A DNA stretch of 7,161 bases from Bacteroidetes bacterium UBA7368. GTDB lineage: Bacteria; Bacteroidota; Rhodothermia; Rhodothermales; UBA10348. Below the pieces are notes generated by a model that saw nothing but the letters and a program-made list of their open reading frames with translations, made no database searches and was not told where the DNA came from. Each line of letters opens with the position of its first letter. Within the stretch, counting starts at the first letter, position 1. The stretch is from positions 1-7,161 of the forward strand of contig DKOG01000104.1 of assembly GCA_002469915.1 (NCBI GenBank), read 5' to 3'. Positions 1-6,633 of the stretch are shown piece after piece. The position numbers and the translations under genes were made by a program.

Positions 1-865
<865 letters not shown>

Positions 866-900
866 AAAAAAGGAGGGCTGCGCAACGCGCAGCCCTCCTT
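866..900 (-). terminator. Rho-independent terminator of the DUF4270-OMP-TPR cluster
   Basis: On the minus strand a perfect 14-bp stem (arms 870-883 and 887-900, core GGAGGGCTGCGC, ten G-C pairs) closes a 3-nt GTT loop and runs straight into a T tract (866-871 on the complement), then GTATC. It starts 24 nt past the TAA stop of the TPR gene and so ends that transcription unit. The plus strand has no T tract after the stem, so it should act in one direction only. Confidence 0.93.
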
Positions 901-924
901 AAAATCTGTTTACACTTGATTCGC

Positions 925-2283
925 TTAGCGAACGGTAGTGGTTTCACCAACCCAAGTGTAGCATCCGTAATCGATTGTGTATCGATCACCAGGATTCCAG
1001 TTTTTGAAGAACTTGTCTTCTGCAGTTGGGAAGTAGCGACGAATACTTGCCGTGCGCTGACGAGCCTGATTTTTAATGGCAGGAATCTCAGCGCGTGCAG
1101 CTGCACGATCGAAGTAATCTGCAGCTAGCCAGTAAACGGCCCGATCTTCGCGCTCAAATGATCCACATCCCTGGACGGACGTGACATACAAATCACCAAT
1201 AGCGATAAGAGCCTGAACGTAGGTGGGATCAGCCTGATAAGAGCGATTAAACTGCGAACGTGCACTCGCTAGTCGGCCGTCTTGCTGGTGCGCAATTCCA
1301 ATGTTGAAGTACACCTCACGAGCCGCTTCAGGGCCTCCGTCCATTTCTAGCGACTCATTGTACAAGCGGATAGCCTCATCTGTATCACCATCATCGAGGC
1401 GCATCTTTCCAACCATACGGTACAAGCGGGAGGTAGGTTGTGTAGCCATGACGGTCTCTGCCATTTCATAGGCCATGTCACGGTACCCTTCGTCCATGTA
1501 AAGCTGCAAAAGTTCAGCTTTCATGTCGTTATCTTCTGGCTTTTTCTCTACCTGACTCTCAAGGAATGCAATACGCTCGTCTGGGGAGGTGAAAAGCTGT
1601 CCGCGCCATCCTTCTAATGTCGCCATGATTTCCTGATCGCTTCCAAAGTCAGACTCAACCTGATCCATAAAATCAACTGCATCGGCCTTATTGTCTTTAT
1701 TGACCAAGTCCAAAATGATGTAATTGATGTAATAGTTCTGGACTTTGGCATGATCTAGCTCATAGGCTTCACGGTAGATTCCACCCACTTGTGTTTGCAA
1801 GTCAGGCAGTTCTGCGTTGTGAGACTGGATAAAGCGACCTTTATTGAAAACCCACTGGAAGGCATCTACTTCAAGTCCGGCTGCCTCTAAGAGTGCGGGC
1901 GAATTGTCGTGTGCCACGACTGCGCTATCCAAATAGGCACGACGAATGTCAGGATCATCTGAGTTCATACCCAGACCTTCGTACGCCAGAATGAGGCGAC
2001 GGAAGTTGCGATCTGAATTGGTAGGAAAACCTGGTGCGCAGGTAAGAATCCACTGAAGGTCGTCCATAGCGGAATCAAAACTGTCGTTTTTGAAATCCTC
2101 GTAATAGAGACTGTAGTGCATGGCAACGTCGTCTTCGTTGCATTCAACCTGAGCGAAGGCCTCTTGTGATGGTGAAAGTGCACCAATAACAGCCGCAAGA
2201 AGGAGGGCCAAGCTGAAGGTAGGAGCCGTATTTGATAGCCGTAAAAGCATGTTAATCTTGGTTTTGCAGGTTTGTAACGGCAT
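925..2283 (-). CDS. Secreted tetratricopeptide-repeat protein, Bacteroidota type
   Basis: A 452-residue predicted periplasmic or outer-membrane-associated TPR protein; such proteins are protein-binding scaffolds, and its partner is unknown. A signal peptide with hydrophobic core SLALLLAAVIGAL (about 24-36) ends near AFA|Q (45). TPR-like helical pairs are clearest at about 253-286, 285-318 (GDTDEAIRLYNESLEMD) and 322-354 (DGRLASARSQFNRSYQADP), with a looser one to about 395. The C-terminal tail (RRYFPTAEDKFF, then WVGETTTVR) resembles a conserved end I recall from Bacteroidota TPR proteins. The mature part has four cysteines (48, 82, 373, 441), which could form disulfides. The start is uncertain: an in-frame ATG at 2250 (Met12) gives a more usual signal peptide and has an A-rich leader. 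It is the last gene of the cluster, 57 bp after the outer-membrane protein gene and just before a strong terminator. Confidence 0.85.
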   Translation of the reverse strand: MPLQTCKTKINMLLRLSNTAPTFSLALLLAAVIGALSPSQEAFAQVECNEDDVAMHYSLYYEDFKNDSFDSAMDDLQWILTCAPGFPTNSDRNFRRLILAYEGLGMNSDDPDIRRAYLDSAVVAHDNSPALLEAAGLEVDAFQWVFNKGRFIQSHNAELPDLQTQVGGIYREAYELDHAKVQNYYINYIILDLVNKDNKADAVDFMDQVESDFGSDQEIMATLEGWRGQLFTSPDERIAFLESQVEKKPEDNDMKAELLQLYMDEGYRDMAYEMAETVMATQPTSRLYRMVGKMRLDDGDTDEAIRLYNESLEMDGGPEAAREVYFNIGIAHQQDGRLASARSQFNRSYQADPTYVQALIAIGDLYVTSVQGCGSFEREDRAVYWLAADYFDRAAARAEIPAIKNQARQRTASIRRYFPTAEDKFFKNWNPGDRYTIDYGCYTWVGETTTVR

Positions 2284-2340
2284 TTGGTTGCGTTCCGATG
2301 CCTTTAATTTCCTGATATGTTCTGGAAGATCCCTATGAAT

Positions 2341-3681
2341 CTAGCCCAGAGGCAAGCGTTCGAACCAACGTTCACCAAAGTTTATGTTGAGTCCGAATCG
2401 GATGTAACGATCACGGACGAGGCCATTCGAGGTCGTTCCTCGTCTGCCTACGTCTATGTTCATATCAATTGTCGTGCCGGGTACGAGTGACGGCAGGCTA
2501 AGGCCCCCCGTTATACCAATAGAACCAATATTCTCATCCACATTGGGTGAGATATAGGACTGATCCGTATAGAATCCGATACGATATGCAATTTTTGAGG
2601 ACCAGGGAGCGAAAGGACGCCGTGCTGCTGGCCAATATTCAGCACCAGCAGAGATTCGAGTTCCATTAGAGACATTCGAAGTTCCCGACGTTGAATAGCC
2701 CGGAAGATCAAAGTCGCTCTCAAATTCTGACCAGCCTTCAAAGCTTACGTCTGCAATGAGGGTCCATCTAGGATCAGGCTGAAATGCAACGCCAAAGCCC
2801 AACTCGAGAGGGAGTTTAATATCTCCTTTGATAACAGTACCCAGCGTATCTCGGTCTAATTTGTCAACTAACGCCTGACTTCTAGTGGCGGTCATCATTT
2901 TTGGAAGTCTGATGGTCCCTCCGATAACTAAGCCCTTTCCGTCCGGCATTCCTGGAACGACAAACTTGAAACCGGCTTTTGCGGTAAGTCCATGCATTCT
3001 GGTGGCCTTGCTGACTGAACGATCAACAAACGACAGATCATTAAACAAGGTCTGTTGGTTCTCTTCTAGAATCCCAAAAATAAGCTCACTACTGGCTCCG
3101 ACCGTTAATGCATCGGTTAAGCGGTGGCCGATACCCGTCGAGAAGCGGTAAAGGCCGCCATTCCCTTTGAAACTCGTAATTAGAGGAATACTGACTCCTC
3201 CTTCAGGATCACTCACCACGGAGGATTCTGTGTCTACTCTGTAGCTGACACTCGTGTATGGGGTCAATGATAGACCCATTCCAGTCCTGTTGGCGCGCAG
3301 AGGAAAGCTGAGGCTTACTCCGCTCAGGGTGCCAGAAGCAAGCGTACCCTGAGGCTGACCATCTGCTTGAGCATTAATGCTCTGGTAGGTGAATCCGCCG
3401 GCAAAGCGAGTGAGGAACTGATCACTAAGAGAAGCAGGGTTCGCGAAGTTTGCGTATTGCGACGAGGATAAAGCATAACCGCCACCACCCATAGCCTGGC
3501 TTTTAGACGAGTAAAAGGAGACTCGCTCCCCAAGGCCAAATCGTGAATAAATGGATCCGTCATTCTGGCTTTGAGCACTAGTAGCTTTAGGTAGGCCTAC
3601 TAATGTGACCAAGGCCAGTAAGCCCACGGTTATGATTCGCATACCTTTGTGAAAGTGCACGTTTAGAGTGGATGTGATCAT
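2341..3681 (-). CDS. Outer-membrane beta-barrel protein, FadL/PorV-like (Bacteroidota YSRFGLGE family)
   Basis: A 446-residue predicted outer-membrane protein. After a signal peptide (MRIITVGLLALVTLVGLPKA, cleavage near TSA|Q at 36-37) come YSRFGLGE (45-52), then QAMGGGGYA (62-70) and NPASLS (81-86), the pattern of the FadL/OMPP1/PorV group. The rest alternates polar and hydrophobic residues in strand-like segments with Gly/Asn/Asp turns. The end, FGLNINFGERWFERLPLG, fits the C-terminal strand of Bacteroidota barrels. FadL relatives move hydrophobic compounds and PorV serves type IX secretion; neither role can be assigned here. The ATG at 3681 overlaps the lipoprotein stop as ATGA, suggesting translational coupling. 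Met14 (3642) is an alternative start giving a tidier signal peptide. It lies second in a three-gene cluster of exported proteins. Confidence 0.85.
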   Translation of the reverse strand: MITSTLNVHFHKGMRIITVGLLALVTLVGLPKATSAQSQNDGSIYSRFGLGERVSFYSSKSQAMGGGGYALSSSQYANFANPASLSDQFLTRFAGGFTYQSINAQADGQPQGTLASGTLSGVSLSFPLRANRTGMGLSLTPYTSVSYRVDTESSVVSDPEGGVSIPLITSFKGNGGLYRFSTGIGHRLTDALTVGASSELIFGILEENQQTLFNDLSFVDRSVSKATRMHGLTAKAGFKFVVPGMPDGKGLVIGGTIRLPKMMTATRSQALVDKLDRDTLGTVIKGDIKLPLELGFGVAFQPDPRWTLIADVSFEGWSEFESDFDLPGYSTSGTSNVSNGTRISAGAEYWPAARRPFAPWSSKIAYRIGFYTDQSYISPNVDENIGSIGITGGLSLPSLVPGTTIDMNIDVGRRGTTSNGLVRDRYIRFGLNINFGERWFERLPLG

Positions 3682-4850
3682 CGGTTCAGAGGGGTAAATG
3701 TGATGATCGCGCGAGGGCCCATGTTCTGGGGCGTTCCTGATCTGATAGCAACGAAGTCCACGGTGCTAGACTCGTTGGGTATGTAAAGCTCAAACCGATC
3801 CAATCCAGAATTACCCAGATTGGCGCTTTGCAAAATATTGGCCAGAGCATCTGATTCGAACGACAGCGGGCCATCTTCCGTAACGGCTACTTCAAGCACA
3901 TCCAAACGCGTTTCATTGTCTTCAGCGACTGCTCTAAGGCCGACCTCTGCCAGCCCCGGGCGATTAAATCCAACTGGATACAATCCGGTGAGGTCATCTA
4001 CGTCCAAACGAAGAATAGATCTGTGTATAGCAGCTTGTCCAAACAAGTCTGGATCAATAGGGATGTTCAGGGAAGCAGCTTCTGCAGCTCCATCTCTTAA
4101 CACAAACAAGTCGCTGTTCTGCGGACCATCTTGAAGGGAAGAGGTAGACAGGACCTTGGACAGAGGAAACCCAACGGTGTCTCCAGGTACGGATGAAGCT
4201 CTCAATTCAGAGGAGCTTAAGTGAATACCACCGATGGCATTTCCGTCCGATACTTGGAACGAAAAGCCATGGAATTCATCCGCGAACGAATCGCTTCTCA
4301 AATCTGCATCGTGATCATTTACCCATTCCGTTGGAAGTTCAATTCGAATCATTCCTGGCTCTGGGGTGAAAGTAACGGTCGTTACCAGCGATCGGGCCAC
4401 AATAAAGGTGTCTGCTCTGGCATTCACCGCGTCCCACGCTTGGTCCACTTCATAGACATTCAATGTCAAATCGAGGGTGGTATCTCCATAGACGTAATCT
4501 AGATTCAAAAGGAGCTCGGCAAATTCAACAGATGTAACCTTGAAAGCGGTATCAACATCCGAACCTGGGACAAAATCCATTACACCCGTCATTGAAAATG
4601 GTCCAGCGACTGGGTCATCAACTTGCCCAAAAAGGGCTCTAAATGCTCCCGACTGTTGTGTGCCACCGGTCATATCAGCTAGACCATCGGAGTTGGATAA
4701 CGTTGCGCTTAGCGTAGAAACTTCCGGGTCTCCCGCTTGGGATTCAACAAGTCCCATACCAACCGTTGATGGATCATCGCATCCTGCAAGCAGAAATACG
4801 ATAGCGATAAGCCCTAGAAAAGAAGAGCGTAGAAGTGATTTGCCGGGCAT
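3678..4850 (-). CDS. DUF4270-like lipoprotein
   Basis: A 390-residue predicted lipoprotein. The N-terminus has two basic residues, a hydrophobic stretch (FLGLIAIVFL) and the lipobox LLAGC with the lipidated Cys24, followed by DDPSTVGMGLV, an opening I associate with the Bacteroidota family DUF4270, whose members are usually somewhat longer. The mature part is acidic and predicted mostly beta. A hydrophobic beta segment near the C-terminus (FELYIPN, VDFVAIRSG, RAIITFTPLNR) looks like a jelly-roll-type module. No catalytic motif is visible. Two acids right after Cys24 would suggest inner-membrane retention under the E. coli rule, but in Bacteroidota acids near the cysteine can mark surface export, so location is open. 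Only one in-frame Met exists near the signal peptide, so the start is firm. It is the first gene of the cluster; its stop overlaps the next start by 4 bp. Confidence 0.82.
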   Translation of the reverse strand: MPGKSLLRSSFLGLIAIVFLLAGCDDPSTVGMGLVESQAGDPEVSTLSATLSNSDGLADMTGGTQQSGAFRALFGQVDDPVAGPFSMTGVMDFVPGSDVDTAFKVTSVEFAELLLNLDYVYGDTTLDLTLNVYEVDQAWDAVNARADTFIVARSLVTTVTFTPEPGMIRIELPTEWVNDHDADLRSDSFADEFHGFSFQVSDGNAIGGIHLSSSELRASSVPGDTVGFPLSKVLSTSSLQDGPQNSDLFVLRDGAAEAASLNIPIDPDLFGQAAIHRSILRLDVDDLTGLYPVGFNRPGLAEVGLRAVAEDNETRLDVLEVAVTEDGPLSFESDALANILQSANLGNSGLDRFELYIPNESSTVDFVAIRSGTPQNMGPRAIITFTPLNR

Positions 4851-4902
4851 TCCGTCTCGCGTTGTATGACTGGCCTGGTCGTGGACCGTAGGTTTAGATC
4901 TG

Positions 4903-4929
4903 ATTGTATTTACCGTTTTCTTCTCTCAA
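4903..4929 (-). promoter_or_regulatory. Weak candidate promoter for the lipoprotein cluster
   Basis: On the minus strand TTGAGA (4929-4924) and TACAAT (4908-4903) each match the sigma-70 consensus at five of six bases, but the spacer is 15 bp instead of about 17. It would start transcription some 45 nt before the lipoprotein ATG. Bacteroidota housekeeping promoters usually differ from this consensus, so this is only a candidate. Confidence 0.2.
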
Positions 4930-5084
4930 CGGGACCCGAGCCACATTTCGTATACCAACGCTTCGATTGAAGTGTACCAAAACGAAAATTGTAGTGTGTT
5001 CCGTGCAGAGTTGAACCAACGGAGCTTAGCTCCGATAGATATAGCGTAGGTGTATGCCTCCTTCAATCCAGTTGTTTCTTCCAT
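4926..5084 (-). CDS. Possible small protein, 52 aa, unrecognised
   Basis: An ATG at 5084 opens a 52-codon frame ending in TGA at 4926-4928, filling most of the gap between the glycogen-synthase-like and lipoprotein genes. It starts MEETTGLKEAYTYAIS and is rich in aromatics (Trp at 23, 36 and 48, several Tyr and Phe), ending EMWLGSR. It has no signal peptide or clear membrane segment, and I recognise no family. An in-frame TGA lies 15 nt upstream of the ATG, so it does not extend. There is no Shine-Dalgarno sequence, but neighbouring genes lack one too. An open frame this long is not rare by chance at this base composition, so coding is unproven. It shares strand and orientation with both neighbours, and the 15-bp palindrome falls inside it. 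Confidence 0.22.
   Translation of the reverse strand: MEETTGLKEAYTYAISIGAKLRWFNSARNTLQFSFWYTSIEALVYEMWLGSR
5020..5034. repeat. Perfect 15-bp palindrome CGGAGCT-T-AGCTCCG
   Basis: Two 7-bp arms flank a single central base. It could be a dimeric regulator's operator or, as RNA, a short hairpin (5-bp stem, 5-nt loop). Neither strand has a T tract after it, so it is a poor intrinsic terminator. It lies 86 nt past the stop of the glycogen-synthase-like gene and about 170 nt before the lipoprotein start, inside the possible 52-codon ORF. Confidence 0.5.
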
Positions 5085-5119
5085 GTAGGGTAGAAATCAA
5101 CGTCTTCTTGAAAAGTCAA

Positions 5120-5890
5120 TCAGGCAGGAATTCCAGCCAGAACCTTTTCGTACACCGCTACAGCCTCATCCATTTCAGTTTCAGCCACGCCAGAGAAAGA
5201 GGCCTGAGAGGAACTGGCCATCGAAGGAGGTAGGATGGTCGCATCAGCGAAGCATATTCCAGCCTCAACAGGTGAACCACCAATTAAGTCATCGTGAGGA
5301 GCCATCGTTAGATGATCAAACGAGGCCTGCTCAAAGCGGGTGTCGAAATCAACCTCTTCGGGTGTATAGACGATTTTAGCTTCCTTAAATAGGTCATCTT
5401 CGTTGAACTCGGTACGCAGAACGTATGGGACGAGTCCACTTAACCATCCGAATGAGTGCACTAAATCCGGCTTCCAACCTAGATTGCGAATAGTACGGAT
5501 CACGCTGCGGGCGTAAAATGCCGAACGTTGAAGGTTGTCTTCGAACATGACGCCTTGGCGGTCAGCAAAGATGCCTTTCCGCTTGAAGTAGTAGTCATTG
5601 TCCATGAAATAGACCTGGAGACGAATACCAGGAATTGAAGCTACTTTGACACGCAGCATTTCCGTTCGATCTCCCAGCGTGATCTCACTGCCTGAAAGTC
5701 GAATGACTTCGTGAAGCCTGTTTTTGCGTTCACTCACTGTCCCGTAACGGGGCATCATGATTCGGGTCTCAAATCGACCGGATTCATGCAATGCCTCTGG
5801 GAGAGAACGAACAAGCCCAGCTGCTTCGCTAGTGTCGGAAAAAGGGGAGACTTCTCCGGAAATAAACAGAATCCTCATCGCGTCGGCCAT
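5120..5890 (-). CDS. Short glycogen/starch synthase-like protein (GT5 N-terminal domain only)
   Basis: A 256-residue protein resembling only the N-terminal Rossmann half of GT5 glycogen synthases (GlgA is ~480 residues); no second GT-B domain follows. Aligned by eye: MRILFISGEVSPF matches the GlgA start, MMPRYG (45-50) the conserved PRYG, VYFMDNDYYFKRKGIF (93-108) the VYFIDN..YF.R segment, and PDLVHSFGWLSGLVP (141-155) the VHAHDW region. Family-critical residues are changed: KTGGL of the ADP-glucose site reads DTSEAAGL (19-26), and HAHDW reads HSFGW (145-149). It closely resembles a ~270-residue protein common in Bacteroidota and usually named glycogen/starch synthase. I infer a non-catalytic or altered role. 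The start at 5890 follows an A-rich leader; Met5 (5878) is an alternative. It is cytosolic, with no signal peptide, and lies upstream of and in line with the lipoprotein cluster. Confidence 0.85.
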   Translation of the reverse strand: MADAMRILFISGEVSPFSDTSEAAGLVRSLPEALHESGRFETRIMMPRYGTVSERKNRLHEVIRLSGSEITLGDRTEMLRVKVASIPGIRLQVYFMDNDYYFKRKGIFADRQGVMFEDNLQRSAFYARSVIRTIRNLGWKPDLVHSFGWLSGLVPYVLRTEFNEDDLFKEAKIVYTPEEVDFDTRFEQASFDHLTMAPHDDLIGGSPVEAGICFADATILPPSMASSSQASFSGVAETEMDEAVAVYEKVLAGIPA

Positions 5891-6053
5891 TTCTGTGTCA
5901 CTTTGTTGACGGGAGAAACATCTTTATGACACGGTGCGAGAGGGCGGATTGCCATTCTGAACTGGTCAAAATGCGCACGCCAATCACCTCTTTTCCCGGT
6001 CGGTGGGTACTGGCCATCCTCAAGGACGCGACTCGAATCGCAATCTTCAAAAA

Positions 6054-6083
6054 TTGACAGAACCCTTAATTTACCAATATGTC
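6054..6083 (+). promoter_or_regulatory. Weak candidate promoter toward the DCC gene
   Basis: A perfect TTGACA (6054-6059) is followed after 18 bp by TATGTC (6078-6083), a poor -10 matching three of six bases. It would give a leader of roughly 130 nt that includes the hairpin before the DCC start. It overlaps the candidate minus-strand promoter, so the two could compete. Confidence 0.22.
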
Positions 6084-6096
6084 ATTGTTTTTTCAA
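6068..6096 (-). promoter_or_regulatory. Candidate promoter of the glycogen-synthase-like gene
   Basis: On the minus strand TTGAAA (6096-6091, five of six) is followed after exactly 17 bp by TAAATT (6073-6068, four of six). The region is A/T-rich compared with its surroundings. The leader would be about 170 nt. Sigma-70 consensus matches are weak evidence in Bacteroidota. Confidence 0.28.
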
Positions 6097-6111
6097 GACT
6101 AGAAGCGTCAA

Positions 6112-6202
6112 GTTTCGGCAATATGTGTAGGTAGTGAGGATTTTGTGTAGCTTTTGAAGCCTTTGTAACGCCAATCCGTTTCGGGCAACTCAATGCCGAA
6201 AC
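6112..6202. repeat. GTTTCGGCA repeats, two forming a hairpin before the DCC start
   Basis: GTTTCGGCA occurs at 6112-6120. A variant with one extra G (GTTTCGGGCA) lies at 6178-6187, and the exact reverse complement TGCCGAAAC at 6194-6202. The last two can fold into a 9-bp stem with one bulged G and a 6-nt loop (ACTCAA), ending 21 nt before the GTG start of the DCC gene. No T tract follows on either strand, so it is not a standard terminator. An operator or a leader RNA structure are both possible. Confidence 0.45.
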
Positions 6203-6223
6203 CTCATAAATCCTATTATTCCG

Positions 6224-6625
6224 GTGCATTCAGAGTCAGCAGTCATACTATTTGATGGAGTGTGCAATCTGTGCAACGCTAGCGTCAATTTTATTCTCGA
6301 TCGGGATCTGAAACGCCATTTTAAGTTCGGTGCGCTTCAATCTGATGAGGGAATGGCTTTACTGAAGAACTACAACCTATCGGGAGACTACCTGGATTCT
6401 ATTGTTTTGTTAGAAGGCGGCGTGGTCTACACGAATTCAACGGCTGCGTTACGTGTGGCACGTAGGCTAAGCGGAGCTTGGCCGTTGATGTATGGGTTTA
6501 TCATTATCCCCGAAATCATAAGGAATCCAGTATATAACTGGATCGCCAGAAATAGGTACAAGTGGTTCGGGAAGCAGGATGTTTGCCGGATGCCAACACC
6601 GGAAACGCGCGCACGCTTCATTTGA
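6224..6625 (+). CDS. DCC-family (DUF393) thiol-disulfide oxidoreductase-like protein
   Basis: A full-length 133-residue member of the DCC/DUF393 (YuxK-like) family, annotated as thiol-disulfide oxidoreductases though few have been tested. The name motif DGVCNLCN (11-18) carries the CxxC pair Cys14/Cys17 in a thioredoxin-like beta-alpha context (AVILFDGVCNLCNASVNFIL). Further family features are FGALQSDEG (35-43), a Ser-Ile-Val-Leu strand, STAALRVARRLSG (72-84), WPLMY (86-90), and the ending YNWIARNRYKWFGKQDVC followed by TPETRARF. It has no signal peptide; the short hydrophobic stretch (FIIIPEII) lies inside the usual fold, so it is probably cytosolic. The start is a GTG; no ATG is in frame nearby upstream, and the DCC motif sits at the expected distance. 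It stands alone on the plus strand and ends 8 bp from the stop of the opposing gene, with no room for a separate terminator. Confidence 0.92.
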   Translation: MHSESAVILFDGVCNLCNASVNFILDRDLKRHFKFGALQSDEGMALLKNYNLSGDYLDSIVLLEGGVVYTNSTAALRVARRLSGAWPLMYGFIIIPEIIRNPVYNWIARNRYKWFGKQDVCRMPTPETRARFI

Positions 6626-6633
6626 GATCGTGT

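Larger units (their letters stand above)
4851..5119. other. Intergenic gap upstream of the lipoprotein cluster
   Basis: This 269-bp gap lies between two minus-strand genes. It should hold the promoter of the lipoprotein cluster and the end of the glycogen-synthase-like transcript. It contains a 52-codon small ORF, a 15-bp palindrome and a weak promoter match, listed separately. I find no T-tract terminator after the stop at 5120, so read-through into the cluster is possible. Confidence 0.5.
5891..6223. other. Divergent intergenic region between the GT5-like and DCC genes
   Basis: These 333 bp separate two divergently transcribed genes and should hold both promoters. I find two weak overlapping promoter candidates, a hairpin with a third copy of its arm, and an imperfect 14-bp palindrome at 6028-6041 (GCGACTCGAATCGC, one mismatched pair). 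Open frames of 28 codons (5971-6057, plus) and 39 codons (5898-6017, minus) look like chance. No RNA gene is recognised. Confidence 0.5.

Noticed and set aside
5020..5034. The palindrome as the terminator of the GT5-like gene
   Set aside because: There is no T tract after the stem on either strand, and the stem is short.
5120..5890. The GT5-like gene as a truncated glycogen synthase pseudogene
   Set aside because: No continuation of a C-terminal GT-B domain is found in the 269 bp after the stop in the window, and the length and internal motifs fit the known short Bacteroidota form.
5898..6017. A 39-codon minus-strand ORF ending 7 bp before the GT5-like start, like a leader peptide
   Set aside because: It shows no run of regulatory codons and no attenuator hairpin, and its composition is unremarkable; the closeness to the next start is not enough.
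5971..6057. A 28-codon plus-strand ORF (MRTPITSFPGRW...) in the divergent intergenic region
   Set aside because: It is very short, has no ribosome site or family resemblance, and lies antisense to another equally weak frame; it is best explained by chance.
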